A stretch of DNA of 64,000 bases. Origin: Plantago ovata (lineage: Eukaryota; Streptophyta; Magnoliopsida; Lamiales; Plantaginaceae). Both the position numbers and the translations under genes were made by a program. The DNA is taken from contig CM051456.1 of NCBI GenBank assembly GCA_028274465.1, forward strand, positions 73,704,753-73,768,752, written 5' to 3'. The notes below the pieces were generated by a model that worked only from the letters and a program-made list of their open reading frames with translations, had not been told where the DNA came from and ran no database searches. Shown piece by piece: positions 35,562-47,280 of the stretch; position 1 is the first letter of the stretch; every line of letters starts with the position of its first letter.

Positions 35562-35792
35562 CTATACTCCTTTTTTCTGTTTAATTTGTTTATATTTACA
35601 GCTTTAGATTCCTAATTCTATTAGTTTTAGTTTTCCTTTTTAATCTCTCTCTGATACTGCTTTCCTAGTCTGTTTCTAATTCACCTTTCCTAGCTTTAGT
35701 AGTATTCGATATCTAGAAATTTTCTCGATTTTCGAAATTTCTAACAAGGCTAATTTTTAGTTTTGAGTTACTCCTGATACAGATTTCCAGGT

Positions 35793-36712
35793 ATGACGAC
35801 CTTAAAAGCCCACTTGACACCGACATTCTCGCAAGTCAGGAGGGGGTCAGCTATATACTTGGAAGAAGAGTTATCGGGGTACGAGGTAACAAGCACCATA
35901 GTGAGAAGGATACCAAGGTTCGAAGAAGGAGAGGATGTGAGTCCAATAAGCTTCATCAGATCCTATGAAGAGGAGATAGCAAAAGTTCCAGCAAAGGGGT
36001 TCACCGAGGATCAATTATGCAGGAAATTATTTTCTTTTGCTTTGGGATATGAACTGAGGATATGGATAGCAAGGTTAGCACCAGGATCACTGAAGACCTG
36101 GAGCCAAGTAGTAGAGGAGTTCTTGGCACGTTTCATGCCTTACCATGAGACGATGGCACTACGGAATCGGATCGAATACTTCAAGCAAGGAGAATACGAG
36201 CGGTTTTGTGACACCTATGAACGTTTTGAGCTGTATAAACGTGAGTGCCCCCACCACCATTTCGACGATGGGGAGCTGATTTGGTTTTTGTTGAAAGACT
36301 ACGAGATGAAGTTAGGCTTCAAATAGATGGGATATGTGGAGGTTTGGAAGAATGTACAGTTGAAGAGGCACTGAAGGTCTTTCAAACATATGCCAATGGA
36401 TCCGCACAATCCGAGAAAATGATGGCGAATGAAGTCGCCAACATATACTCGAATCAAGACGAAACTGACGGGTTATACGAAGACTATTCTGAGGACGAAG
36501 ACATCAGTGAGGAGGAGGAACTTGCGTTCTACACAGGGATTAAGGCCATTGAGAGTGTCTTCGAGGTAGCACACGCAGGGCAAGCTAAGAATAATCTTCG
36601 CATCGAGAAGGCTTTCGAAGCGATCGAAGTAACTGAGCAACTTATCAAAGAACTTAGCTTACTGAAGTATGGAAGGTGCGTAAAGAAGTCGAGGATACCC
36701 CACAGGAAGTAG
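35793..36712 (+). pseudogene. Element D gag, one frameshift
   Basis: The ATG at 35793 opens a frame with a Retrotrans_gag-type capsid region (about residues 45-165: LCRKLFSFAL, TWSQVVEEFLARFMP, GEYERFCDTYERF). In a run of T near 36285 one base appears to be lost, so the first frame stops at 36326 and the homologous sequence continues in another frame (RLRDEVRLQIDGICGG) to 36712. The second part is acidic (YSEDEDISEEEE) and ends helical. The protein would form the particle core. No zinc knuckle is visible, which is common in Athila gag. Confidence 0.85.
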
Positions 36713-37752
36713 TGAGCAAACCCCCCGAGGTGAGGAGCGAATCACCCCCCAACTCCAGGGAACCAAACAGTCCGAGTCTTACCGATGAGACATCTGAAGC
36801 TGATCCTGAGCAGTCTCCAGCTGTTGCTACTGAGGAGAATGAGTGCGAAGAGGTGAATCTACTGCTCCGAGGAGGCAAGATGACCAAAATTCCCAACTTC
36901 ATACGTCCTAAGCGGGTGGAACCTACTGAGATCGATAATAGAGGGCCAAGCACAGAACAAGAGGATGGCGGAAGTTTTAAAGAACCTCAAGAAGTTCCAG
37001 AAAGGAATGATGAACCAAGACCATCTGTAATAGACATAGATGATGACGAAGTCGAAGTTGGAACTAGTATACCAGGAGAACTTCACAAATCTTTCAATCC
37101 ATATGTGCCACCGAAGCCACATGTGCCATACCCGAGTCGGATCAAACCCGCCAAGAAGGATATTCAAGATTCACCCTTATTCCAACGCCTGTCAAAAGTG
37201 GAAGTCAATGTACCTCTCTTAGAGTTAATCCAGAACATTCCAGCTTATACGAAATTCTTTCGTGAGATCAAGAACAAAAGGATTACTTCAGGGAGGGAAG
37301 TGAATGGGGTTGAAACAGTCAACTCGCTTGCCGGATTGCCCATGAAGAAAAAGGATCCTGGAAGCTTCATCATCGACATCGCCTTAGGGAATGGACGAAC
37401 TACGCAGGCAATGCTTGACTTAGGAGCTAGCATTAACTTAATGCCGTATTCGGTATACAAGGCCCTGGAACTTGGAGAATTGACACCAACTGATATGGTG
37501 GTCCAAATGGCAGACCAAAGTGTGAAGAGGCCAGTCGGGATAATAGAAGACATCCTTGTGAAAGTAGACAAATTGATAATCCCAGCTGATTTTGTAGTAA
37601 TGAAGTCCGCAAACGAGGGAAAGAGCCATATCCGTGAGCACGTAGTACTACTTGGGAGACCATTCATGGCAACTACCAACACATGCCTTGAACTTAAGGG
37701 CAAGAAGATAACCATGGAGGTAATGGGCGAAAAGATTGAGTTGGTAGGATAG
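36676..37752 (+). CDS. Element D linker and aspartic protease
   Basis: This frame overlaps the end of gag and has no ATG near its start (GTG), so it was probably read as part of a gag-pol polyprotein. The first 150 residues are Pro/Glu/Ser-rich and probably disordered. The protease follows: active site [12 protein letters not shown] at about residue 253, then [10 protein letters not shown] near 325. The stop at 37750-37752 is caused by a one-base shift against pol; matching sequence resumes at about 37754 in the pol frame. Confidence 0.85.
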   Translation: MRKEVEDTPQEVVSKPPEVRSESPPNSREPNSPSLTDETSEADPEQSPAVATEENECEEVNLLLRGGKMTKIPNFIRPKRVEPTEIDNRGPSTEQEDGGSFKEPQEVPERNDEPRPSVIDIDDDEVEVGTSIPGELHKSFNPYVPPKPHVPYPSRIKPAKKDIQDSPLFQRLSKVEVNVPLLELIQNIPAYTKFFREIKNKRITSGREVNGVETVNSLAGLPMKKKDPGSFIIDIALGNGRTTQAMLDLGASINLMPYSVYKALELGELTPTDMVVQMADQSVKRPVGIIEDILVKVDKLIIPADFVVMKSANEGKSHIREHVVLLGRPFMATTNTCLELKGKKITMEVMGEKIELVG

Positions 37753-37867
37753 CATCAGAGATAAGGAAGTTGCGAAGGAGTTAAAATTTGTCGATTGCTA
37801 CGAATCCGTAATTCCCGAATTTGATCATAGCCATGGCAATCGTGAACCACTTGAGGAAGCACTAACA

Positions 37868-40800
37868 ATGCAAGCTGAGACGTGCTACATGACCGAAGAG
37901 GCAAGAGAACTAGTCGAAATAATGGATAGCACCCCAGAAATTCCCGCAGGAGAAGAGGTAATTGAACCTTTAGATGAAGAAGAAGAAGAAAGTGGATTTC
38001 CTGAAGAACCTAGCTTAGAATTGAAACCGCTTCCTGCGCATCTCAAGTATGTGTACTTGGGAGAAAATCATAAAAAGCCTATGATTCTCTCCTCACATCT
38101 CTCCGACAATGAAGAAAGTAAGCTGATTGAGGTATTGAAGGAAAATTCCGCAGCTATAGGATGGGGGATCAGCGATATCAAAGGAATTAGCCCTACAAGA
38201 TGCGTGCACAACATCACTCTAGAACAAGATGCCAAACCTGTTAGGCAACCTCAGCGAAGGATAAATCCAGCAATGCAAGAGGTGGTAAAAAAGGAAGTGA
38301 TCAAGTTGCTAGATGCTGATATGATTTACCCCATTCCAGATAGTCGATGGGTGAGCCCGGTACATGTAGTTCCTAAGAAATCAGGAGTCACGGTGGAAGA
38401 GAATGAGAAGGGAGAATTGGTACCGGTTAGGAAGACCACTGGATGGCGGATGTGCATTGACTACAGGAGATTAAATGTTGCCACTAAAAAAGAACACTTC
38501 CCTTTACCATTTATAGATGACATGCTAAACCGCCTTGCGGGGCGGAAGTTCTATTGTTTTCTTGATGGTTTATCAGGTTTCTACCAGATTCTGATTGCAC
38601 CGGAGGATCAGGAGAAGACGACATTCACTTGCCCATTCAGAACATTTGCCTATAGGAGGATGCCATTTGGGCTATGCAATGCTTCCGCCACTTTTAAAAG
38701 GTGCATGCTTTCTGTTTTCTCTGACATGATAACTAAATTTGTTGAAGTTTTCATGGATGATTTTTCCCTTTTTGGTGATTCATTTGATGAATGCTTGCAA
38801 AGATTAGGTCTAGTTTTGAAAAGGTGCATTGAATGCAACTTGACCTCAAGCTGGGAGAAGAGTCATTATATGGTTAGAGAAGGCATTGTTCTAGGACATG
38901 TAGTTTCTGAAAGAGGTATTGAGGTAGACAAGGCTAAGATAGAAATCATTGAAAAACTTCCCCCGCCTACTTGCGTGAAAGATTTGCAATCTTTTCTTGG
39001 CCATGTAGGTTTTCATAGGAGGTTTATTAAAGATTTTTTGAAAATTGCTAAACCTTTAAGTAGCTTGCTTGCTAAAGATGTGGTTTTCCATTTCTCTAAT
39101 GAATGCCTAGTTGCTTTTAATACCCTTAAGGAAAAGCTTGTTTCTGCCCCCATTGTTGTGCCGCCTGACTGGAATCTTCCTTTCGAAATTATGTGTGATG
39201 CTTCGAATTTTGCTATGAGTGCTGTTTTATGCCAAAAAGTTGATAAGCAGTATCGTGTGATTTATTATGTTAGTAAGACTCTAGACTCCGCGCAGGTTAA
39301 TTATACAACAACTGAAAAGGAATTTTTAGCTGTTGTCTTTGCTTTACAAAAGTTTAGGTCTTATTTAATTGGACATCCTGTGAATGTCCATACTGATCAT
39401 GCTGCTTTGAGACATTTGATAGCTAAGCAAGATTCTAAGCCTAGATTAATCCGTTGGGTCCTTTTCCTGCAAGACTTTGATTTGACAATAGTAGATAGAG
39501 CTGGTAGGGAGAATTTAGTAGCAGATCATTTATCTAGAATACCTAATATCCCTGTTGATCCGATACCCATTAATGAAGACCTCCCCGATGAGCATCTAAT
39601 GAAGGCTAATGAGGAGCCATGGTATGCGGATATTGTAAACTATTTGGCTATGAATATTTGCCCCACTAACTTTTCAGCTTCATACAAGAGAGCTCTTGCC
39701 AAGCAATGCAGGACTTACATATGGGATGATCCACATCTATTAAAGGAAGGAGCTGATGGGATTCTAAGGAGATGCATGCCGCAAGAAGAGCAGCAAAGTG
39801 TATTGAGCCATTGCCATGAGCTTAACTATGGAGGGCACTACAGTGGATTGAAGACAGCGCGCAAGGTACTGCAGGCAGGATTTTTCTGGACAACAATATA
39901 CAAAGATGCTCGAAGTTTTGTGAAGATTTGTGACCCATGTCAACGAGGTGGTGGTATTGGCAAGAAAGATGAAATGCCCCTTCAAGGGAATCTAGTGGTA
40001 GAACCTTTCGATGTATGGGGCATTGATTTTATGGGACCATTTCCAAACAGTGGAGGCTATGAATACATTCTTGTTGCAGTGGACTATGTGACTAAATGGG
40101 TAGAGGCAATTCCTACAAAAACGAATGACGGTGCAGTAGTTATGAAGTTCTTGAAGGAAGTAATATTCTCGAGATTTGGGTGCCCTAGGACAATCATCAG
40201 CGATGGAGGGTCACACTTCGTCAATAGAACGTTTGCTTCCCTTCTTAAGATATACAGTGTCCACCATAGTGTTGCTACACCTTATCACCAGCAAACATCG
40301 GGGCAAGTCGAAGTCAGCAACCGTCAAATCAAGAAGATCCTGGAGCGAGTAGTGAAGCCTAGTAGAAAGGAGTGGGCAAGAAAATTGAATGATGCACTTT
40401 GGGCATACAGGACTAGCTACAAGACGGTGATCGGGACCACTCCGTACAGACTTGTGTATGGAAAAGCATGTCATCTCCCCGTAGAACTAGAACACAAGGC
40501 ATATTGGGCCATTAAAACACTCAATCTTGATATGGGAAAGGCTGGCGAGGAACGATTGTTGCAACTAGATGAGCTTGATGAATTACGACTAGTTGCTTAT
40601 GAGAATGCCAAGATCTACAAGGAACGTACTAAGAAGTATCATGATCGTGGTATAGTACGAAAGGAATTGATTCCTGGACAAAAAGCTTTGGTATTTAATT
40701 CTCGCCTTCGACTATTTCCTGGAAAGCTCCGTACTCGTTGGGATGGACCGTACGAAATTATCGAAGTTGCTCCCCATGGAGCTGTTAAACTCTTCGATCC

Positions 40801-40921
40801 AAAGACAGGCAATACCTTCAAGGTGAATGGCCAGCGAGTGAAACCGTACTTCGAGATATCTAGTGATCAAAGGGAGGTTGATCACCTTGAGCTTACCCTT
40901 ACCGCCTCCACTGAAGGTTAG
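37868..40921 (+). CDS. pol: Element D pol: RT, RNase H, integrase
   Basis: Open for 1017 codons from an ATG at 37868, although homologous sequence starts upstream at about 37754. RT lies at about residues 120-360, with FMDD near 297 in place of YVDD. RNase H spans about 440-560 ([29 protein letters not shown]). The zinc HHCC region is at 635-685, ending CDPCQ. The integrase core has Asp in WGIDFMG (~719), Asp in SDGGSHF (~779) and Glu in QVEVSN (~814). The pattern [13 protein letters not shown]... before RT and the RT itself are Athila-like. All catalytic positions I can check are present, so this is the best preserved enzyme set in the window. Confidence 0.93.
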   Translation: MQAETCYMTEEARELVEIMDSTPEIPAGEEVIEPLDEEEEESGFPEEPSLELKPLPAHLKYVYLGENHKKPMILSSHLSDNEESKLIEVLKENSAAIGWGISDIKGISPTRCVHNITLEQDAKPVRQPQRRINPAMQEVVKKEVIKLLDADMIYPIPDSRWVSPVHVVPKKSGVTVEENEKGELVPVRKTTGWRMCIDYRRLNVATKKEHFPLPFIDDMLNRLAGRKFYCFLDGLSGFYQILIAPEDQEKTTFTCPFRTFAYRRMPFGLCNASATFKRCMLSVFSDMITKFVEVFMDDFSLFGDSFDECLQRLGLVLKRCIECNLTSSWEKSHYMVREGIVLGHVVSERGIEVDKAKIEIIEKLPPPTCVKDLQSFLGHVGFHRRFIKDFLKIAKPLSSLLAKDVVFHFSNECLVAFNTLKEKLVSAPIVVPPDWNLPFEIMCDASNFAMSAVLCQKVDKQYRVIYYVSKTLDSAQVNYTTTEKEFLAVVFALQKFRSYLIGHPVNVHTDHAALRHLIAKQDSKPRLIRWVLFLQDFDLTIVDRAGRENLVADHLSRIPNIPVDPIPINEDLPDEHLMKANEEPWYADIVNYLAMNICPTNFSASYKRALAKQCRTYIWDDPHLLKEGADGILRRCMPQEEQQSVLSHCHELNYGGHYSGLKTARKVLQAGFFWTTIYKDARSFVKICDPCQRGGGIGKKDEMPLQGNLVVEPFDVWGIDFMGPFPNSGGYEYILVAVDYVTKWVEAIPTKTNDGAVVMKFLKEVIFSRFGCPRTIISDGGSHFVNRTFASLLKIYSVHHSVATPYHQQTSGQVEVSNRQIKKILERVVKPSRKEWARKLNDALWAYRTSYKTVIGTTPYRLVYGKACHLPVELEHKAYWAIKTLNLDMGKAGEERLLQLDELDELRLVAYENAKIYKERTKKYHDRGIVRKELIPGQKALVFNSRLRLFPGKLRTRWDGPYEIIEVAPHGAVKLFDPKTGNTFKVNGQRVKPYFEISSDQREVDHLELTLTASTEG

Positions 40922-42311
40922 TGTGTTTTGTTTTGTTTTCTCACGAGTTTGATTGAGTATTATAGGTCACTTATACAAGCATTAGCTTCCACCTTGGATC
41001 CACTTTCGACGTTCGGGACGAGCGACGACGTTCAGGTTTGGGGAGGAGGTTATCGCTGGTTATCTCTATACTTATCTTGCTTATGATAACTCGTGAATTT
41101 TTTGCATTTGCACGTTTACTACTTTCCTAGGATAGAGTTTTGCATGTTTTATATGGAGTTTATTGCTGAATTTCTTGAACTTTTTATTGGGTAGATCAAC
41201 TAGCTATGCCATTAATCGTATGCTTCATCTCTATGAATTTGTTTGAGGTTTTTCTCGCTTGGTCTGTCACGTTTATGTATTGCACTTAGTTAAGCATGGT
41301 AGTCTCGACATCACTTAGTGGTGTTTTCTTTACTGCGGTTCACGAAGGCCTTTATAATAGGATGATGCATGTTAGGGTCTTATGGTTGTTTCCCGAGTAA
41401 TTATGTACCTAAGAGGCAACAAGTCTTCACCATCCTTTGTTTATAACCTATTCTTCCGAATAGGTTTGGGGAGGGGGTTACACCATCATTAGACTTGTTT
41501 CTGTTTTTCATTTTTGTATCGTGAGTTTATTTTTCCTTTTCCGTGAATTTTGTACTCCAACCTATTCTTTCGAATAGGTTTGGGGAAGTCGTGTGAGTCA
41601 TTTTATTTCTCCCTTTGTTATGCTACTGCTGGCTAGAAAAAAATCGAAAAAAAAGAGAGGACCCCAAAAGAGCAAAGAAGTGTCCAAAAAAGAAAGCCAA
41701 ATAGCAGTTTAGCAAAGTTTGAGTCTTTTCCATTTTTCGTATTGTTCATAATCGTGTTGTAATTTTCTATTTTTATTTTTTATCTTTTTGTCTTGAGTGT
41801 CATCTGTTCTAGACCACCCTCGTCCTGCCATTCAGGAAGTCGTGAATAGCTTAAGACTTTACTTGAGAGATGGGTAGAATAGGGGAGTGTTATCTTTTAT
41901 AGGGAACCCTCCTTCGTTTGATGAGAGCCAGTACTGGTTCGACCTCTTTTGAGGAAAAGTCTTACATGGTGGAACAGCAGTAAGTCCTCAGTTTCATAGG
42001 CACGGGGCAACCATTCGTATCTTAGCATGCTTCATTACGTCGTCACTGACTAGGTCCAGGTAGAGAATGTTACAAGAGACTATCTTGTCTTGACATAAGT
42101 GCTTATGTGGATGTGTATAAGTCAATCGAGGTATTCTTTAACCTATATTCATGCTTTGATTTATATGGTTTTTGTTCATATGTTATTTGGTAGATTCAGT
42201 AGATTAGTTCATTTTATTTGGCATGAAACTCCATTTTGTGTCTTGCATGTTTTTTGTATTAGAGTCTAGCTTAGTTGCTTGAGGACAACCAAAGGTTCGG
42301 TTTGGGGAGTT
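40922..42311 (+). other. Element D 3' non-coding region with two hairpins and repeated PPT-like words
   Basis: 1.4 kb without an ORF; Athila elements often carry an env-like ORF here, and I see no trace. Two 22-bp hairpins, AACCTATTC/GAATAGGTT, lie at 41445-41466 and 41559-41580, each followed by TTTGGGGA. The phrase GGTTTGGGGA also occurs at about 41036 and at 42298, the latter forming the PPT just before the 3' LTR. Confidence 0.75.
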
Positions 42312-43618
42312 TGATGAATATGTATTTTACACTTTCATTCGAGTCTTTTTCACCTATTTTAGCTATCCTCTATGTTAATTTAGCTATATTTTAGTACATT
42401 TTATTAGAATAGTGTCACGTTTCCCTTTAGATTTTATTTTACAGGTTTTGGTTGAAATTCGAAGATTTCTGGGCAATTATATTGAAGTTGACAAGGAATT
42501 GGTGTTCCAGAAGCCTATTTGGAGTATCTGAAGGTTTCCGGATAGGATTTGAAGTCTAGGGGCCGAATCTGGAGGTTAGAAGGCTACTAGAAGTCAGAAA
42601 CCGAGTCCGAAAAGGAGAAGAAATCCAAAAACGCGTCGAAAACGCGGAATTCCGCGAGAAAATGTCTGGGGCGAACCGCCGCATCATGGGGCGAACCGCC
42701 CCGTAGTTTTTCAGGGCCTATATATAGTGCTCAGTTTTTCTCCGAAAATCATATCTTTCCAGACCTACTTTCTCACCTCTCTCTATAGTTTTAGGTAGGA
42801 ACTTCCCGGGGCTTGTCCTGGGAGTTCTGTAGCTTAAGGGATACTTTTTCATTGCGGATTGGAGCTCGTAGGATCGCAATTCTTCGGGGATTGACAACCT
42901 TCGGTAACTTGTATCTTACAGTTTAATCTACTTATTTTATATATCTTTCAATATGTTTTCTTCTATGATTTCTGTTGATTGCATGCCTATTATGAGTAGC
43001 TAAACTTATCGTTGGTGGTAGTATGTGATAATCATGCTAATGGCTATATCGCGCATTATACTCCGTGTCATTGCTTTATTTCGTTGATCAGTTGTAACCT
43101 AAATTCTCGTATGTTGTATTAATTATTATGCACAATTGGACACTTGTCGACCATCAGACCAATTATCTTCGTAGTGTTGAGTAATTACGGAACACATTAG
43201 GACAATCATCAGACCAATTATCTTCGTAGTGTTGAGTAATTACGAAACACATTAGGACAATAGTGATTGACTTGTCAGACCAGTTATCTTCGTAGTGCTT
43301 AATATTTGCAACAGGACACTAGATTGATTCAAAGATCTCTATGCAAGACCGAGGAATTTATGCATGATTATCGACCCGTTATTTTAAGAAGGACCATACT
43401 ATCACCAATCTCCATTATCTGCTAGAAACCCCCTTTTGCCATCTATCTGCTGTTTTATATTCTCTTGTTAAATAGATAAAGCTAGTTATAGTCCTGAGAG
43501 AATGACACTCGAGTCATTCTACTGCTACACTACGGTTTTCGTTGTAGTTGTGGATTGCCTTTGGCTAATTACAAATTTATTTGCTTGAATTCGGAGCACG
43601 ACATCCGCGCATTCATCA
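42312..43618 (+). repeat. Element D 3' LTR
   Basis: 1307 bp, TGATGAAT...CATTCATCA. It is nearly identical to 34215-35540, with a 19-bp gap at about 43026. The preceding TTTGGGGAGT is the PPT. The TATA box is at 42718-42726. Confidence 0.95.
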
Positions 43619-43623
43619 ACCAT

Positions 43624-43716
43624 CTCATCACTAATGGCCTCAAGATGTAGCATCATGTTGTTTCGCCATTTTTCGTAGTTTTCCAGCTTCAGCAAGTGAG
43701 CGTCTCCTAAAGACAT
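43624..43716 (-). pseudogene. Element A gag N-terminus
   Basis: Minus-strand start of gag, MSLGDAHLLKLENYEKW, at 43716, a DUF4219-like N-terminus of copia gag. After EAISDEMV the frame is cut by the TSD of element D and continues at 34209. The distance to the PBS is about 100 bp. Confidence 0.85.
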
Positions 43717-43814
43717 CCTGTCAGCAAAACACTACCAAACTGATCAAGTGAGAGTGATTTACGGAAAGCACCTAAGGGGATCTAGGTTCAGTGCTGAAGG
43801 TTAAAGAACCTCCA

Positions 43815-43826
43815 GCTCTGATACCA
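43815..43826 (-). other. Element A primer binding site
   Basis: TGGTATCAGAGC on the minus strand, two bases from the 5' LTR. It is complementary to initiator tRNA-Met. Confidence 0.95.
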
Positions 43827-43828
43827 CT

Positions 43829-45390
43829 TGTTGGTCCCTTTAAACAACAAGAAAAGACTAGAGGGGGGGTGAATAGTCTTTTCAAACTTTCGTCGTTTAA
43901 AAACTTTCTCAGCAAGTGCTTATTACTTTTCGGTAATGAGTTTGCTGATACTTAACTTTCACAACAAGCGCAAGTTACTTTTCAGTAACTAGTTTTGCTG
44001 ATACTTAAAATCAGAGAGCGGAATACAATAAGTGCTTTGTCAGTAAGTGATAGTTTCAGCAAGTGAAGTGAGTGACTGTGTACAGATAGATATGCTTTGC
44101 TGAAAACTTAAGTACAGTAAGTAAATTACACAAACACTTGTATAGTGGTATCTGAGAGTGGCGTAATCTCTCAACTAATCCACTTTGTCCTTTCTAGGAC
44201 TGAATCCACTAAGATAAGATTGAGGTTCCTTACAACACCTATCTAGAGCGATCCAAATAGAAACCAAAGCACACTTGCTTCGTTTCCAGCCTAACTAGAG
44301 AACGCAACCTTGTTCTCCACCAAACTTGGTACTTTTAATCAGCAACACTATGCTCGATTAAGTTCCCCCTGAATATCACGCCTGAAAGGGTGTATTTTCA
44401 GTTAGAGAGGTTTGGGATGAGATAACTTAATTATAACTTATTCAGTTACAACAAGTAATCTAAGAAACAAAACTTTGAATACTTTACAGTAAACAAGTTT
44501 GATTGTTTCTGGTGTCAAGACTTGTTCTTGTTCGAAACAAAGAAAGAACACAACTAATTTCTTAGCCGTGTAAGTTCTACTTCTTCACAAGTAGCTTTTT
44601 CAAGCTTTAAGTCTTGGAACGGATCAATGGCAGTTAAGAGTATTTGAAGAGTATGTGAGTTTAAGCACAAGTGAGAGTATGATCACGTTGTTGACACACT
44701 TCAACTCTTTGCCGGATGACCTCTATTTATAGTGAAATAAGGAGCCGTTTGAATTTCAAATTCTAAGGCTTTTGTTCCTTAAAGTGTCACTATCTTGCTT
44801 TTGTACTTTCAGCAGCGTCCTTGTTTGTCTTCTAGTCTTCATGTCCTTCGCGTGCATGCTTTGCATTTAATGCTTATTTGAATAAAATTCAAACAGTAAC
44901 ATTGGAGCGCAAATATAAGTACTTTCAGCAAGAGGTCACAAATGTTCATCAGCAAGTGGTCAGTCTCAGTTTCAGCAAGCACAACCTACTCTGTCGTTTA
45001 GATTTTCACTTACGCAATGCTGTTGCTGAAGTTTCCACTTTCTGAGCAACATGTGCCTTTGTAGATACCAGTCTTCAGAAATCTTCTAGTCTTCATTCTT
45101 CGAAATCTTCAAGTTTCTGAGCGGTTCTAAATGCTTCAATAGTTTGTTTGTGTAAACAAAGTACATTATCATCAAATGCTTCAATAGGTTGTTTTTCTTT
45201 TCAGAAAACAAGATACATCATAAGCGGTAAAACCAACCTATCTAGCACCTACTCTAAGTCTTCAGCAAACGTTCCTCTTTTACAATGTCCTTAAAATTTT
45301 AAATTCCTATGGACCTTAAGAGTACTAGTTACTGGACGTTCTTTAATTTAGCATGGTTAATTGCTCATCAAAATTACAAGTTTCCTAACA
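43829..45390 (-). repeat. Element A 5' LTR
   Basis: 1562 bp, very similar to 2196-3764. A TATA-like box is at 44720-44732 on the minus strand. Outside it lies the TSD ATGCA, then flanking DNA. Confidence 0.95.
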
Positions 45391-45859
45391 ATGCACCGCC
45401 TTGGACACAATCTAACTACTTCATCCCCGTTATGAAGGAGGGAGAGTAGAAACGAAAAAGATGGAGAAGCAGAACAACTAGGAGGCATTACGCCTTGCTA
45501 GCATATTCTGTAGAATCATTACGCCAGGCTACCATATTCTTGGACATCTTCTCTCCCTTTTTATGATGAAAGAAAATTTGCGAGGAAAGCCAATGATTCA
45601 CTAGTCTGGGTTTAGGTCGACCTCTAGGTTTTGGAAAAAAACTAGGTTTTGGAACTGGATGAACCGTGAGTTTGGGAATGATACTTAGCAAACGAGATAG
45701 TATCATTCTATCCAAGCCACTGCCATCTGAAGGTGAAATGTGAGCACCAGTATTGTTGTAGGTCATACTTTCTGGTGGAAGAAGGCACAAGCAAGGGAAG
45801 AAGGTTGCATAGAGGTTAATGGAATAAACTTTTTTGCACACACAAAAAGCACATAACAA
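45391..45859 (-). pseudogene. Exon-like frames next to element A (upstream part)
   Basis: Minus strand. One frame, 45859-45488, encodes up to 123 residues; the credible part may start at the Met near 45765, after a good pyrimidine-rich acceptor ending CCACCAG (about 45775). It is Pro/Lys/Arg-rich (PKPSFFPKPRGRPKPR). Its stop overlaps the ATG of the next frame in TAATG at 45488. That second frame runs into the TSD and continues at 2190-1977. A 31-bp imperfect tandem repeat (GCGTAATG) lies at about 45484-45545. I recognise no family. A CTACAG/GTAAGT donor at 46728-46739, also minus, would fit an upstream exon. A host gene with A in an exon is possible but unproven. Confidence 0.3.
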
Positions 45860-47200
45860 GTAGTGATATATATAGACACATATCTACCCACTAAACAGTC
45901 TTAATGCAGTATATGCAGACATTCATAGCCTTTCATTTAAAGCATTACAGTTTCCAATGGTCAAACTGACATTTCCACTTCCCCAAGGATAGAGATAAGA
46001 TCAGCTGAGTCAATAAAGTAAAATAATAGTTCAAATTTTGAAAGGTCCAGTAAAAAAAAAACAGTTTAAAGAAGTAGTTCAAATATTGTGCATAATGTTC
46101 TTTGACCTTTCAACAGAATTAGTTAAATTCTCAGTTATACCAATCCCCCAAACTTGCTGTGAAATATAAACAAATTTATGAACAAGTTGTCCAAATTGTT
46201 TTTTGAAGAGGCAAAGCGAGTATATAAATGATCTTATTTATAAAAGACCTTATACTGTTAACCAGAATTTTGGAAGTGTGCCACGGCGCCTAGTTTGTGA
46301 ATTGGATGAGAAAGAACTTTTAATAATTTCACAACAAGAAAAAGAATCAGTAATCCATGTTACAGAATCAGTATTCAATGTTACAGAATTTGTAATCCAT
46401 GTACTAAATTGAAATGCACTCAAAAGTTCCTTAGAGTTTGCTTAAAAGTCTCATTTGAATGATTCTCATGATTACTTTTTGTTGTATTTCATCATTATTA
46501 ACAACCTTTTTCTTAATTGTTTTTGTCTACATCAACACTCAACCACAACAATACAATAGGCTTAATGGTATAACCACTGAATGCACAACAAATGATAAGT
46601 AAAGAAACCCTACTATATTCAAAATAAATGTTTGCATTCATGAAATAAAGCCATACATGAGTTGATCACAGTTTCAAATTAATACTTAATACACATTTTT
46701 TTAAATTGAAAAAATATATATATGATCACTTACCTGTAGAATAAAGATCCGAAAACTGCAATTCTAATCGGTGAAAAAGACATAGGGCCGAGACGGGGTA
46801 GAAGACATAGGGCCGAAACTGCAATTCCAATCGATCTTTCAATTTCGGAGACGAGACGAAATATGGGTTGAAAATATTTTATCGGGGCGGAGAAGATATA
46901 TGGGAGAAATTTTTAAATCTGTGTGGAGTCGCGTCATTGGGAAGAAGACAATCGATGTGCTTTTGCGTCACGAGGGTTCGGTCGGAGACGAAATCTGGGA
47001 AGAATTTTATTTTTGAAAACATTTGTCAATGGGAGGAATCGATGAACAACCTGCAATATTTTTGAATTAGTCGGTCTTAATAAACGGCTAGGGTTATGAG
47101 CGAATGATTTCTTTGATTTTGATTAAGAAATTTAAAATTGTGAATTGGATGAGAAATTTTATGCTTAAGTAGTATTGTATTTGATATTGTGCATACATCA
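45860..47200. other. Host spacer, AT-rich
   Basis: No confident gene. The stretch 46219-46366 is the second copy of the flank repeat. The region 46740-47090 is less AT-rich, with a repeated phrase GACATAGGGCCGA, and on the minus strand ends in a consensus splice donor (46728-46739). It could be a 5' untranslated exon of a gene reading leftward. Confidence 0.5.
46219..46366 (+). repeat. Flank repeat, copy 2
   Basis: Direct repeat of 1657-1800. A short third echo, GTGAATTGGATGAGAAA, is near 47138. Confidence 0.75.
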
Positions 47201-47202
47201 AA

Positions 47203-47265
47203 ACGTGGCTGAGTGGTAATGTTGGATTCTTTTACTCCAGCGACCAGTGTTCAATCCCCACCATC
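47203..47265 (+). other. tRNA-like segment, Ser/Leu-type A box
   Basis: GTGGCTGAGTGG (about 47205-47216) resembles the A box of plant tRNA-Ser or tRNA-Leu, and GTTCAATCC (47249-47257) resembles a B box. A T-run follows at 47271-47278. The stems do not pair well, so it is probably a SINE fragment or tRNA pseudogene. Confidence 0.4.
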
Positions 47266-47280
47266 GTTAATTTTTTTTAA

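Larger units (their letters stand above)
34215..43618 (+). mobile_element. Element D: Athila-like Ty3/gypsy retrotransposon
   Basis: 9.4-kb gypsy element on the plus strand with a perfect TSD, ACCAT (34210-34214 and 43619-43623), inserted in gag of element A. Its LTRs are almost identical, differing by a 19-bp gap and a few substitutions, so it is probably one of the youngest insertions here. The PBS and the RT sequence fit Athila. It has gag, protease and an intact 1017-codon pol. There is no env-like ORF; 1.4 kb of non-coding sequence lies between pol and the 3' LTR. Confidence 0.95.
2196..45390 (-). mobile_element. Element A: SIRE/Maximus-like Ty1/copia retrotransposon carrying nested insertions
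   Basis: A complete but coding-dead copia element on the minus strand. Its ends are TGTTGG and CTAACA on the plus strand, with a perfect 5-bp TSD, ATGCA, at 2191-2195 and 45391-45395. In minus order: 5' LTR, tRNA-Met-type PBS, gag with CCHC knuckle, protease, integrase, RT and RNase H, a ~0.9-kb spacer, an extra ORF, PPT, 3' LTR. Integrase before RT defines copia; the extra ORF downstream of pol and the RT sequence match the SIRE/Maximus lineage (established knowledge). Four insertions (5374-7450, 12334-22937, 25186-29787, 34215-43618) expand about 24 kb of A to 43 kb. All four have TSDs cut from A, so all are younger than A. Confidence 0.93.
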
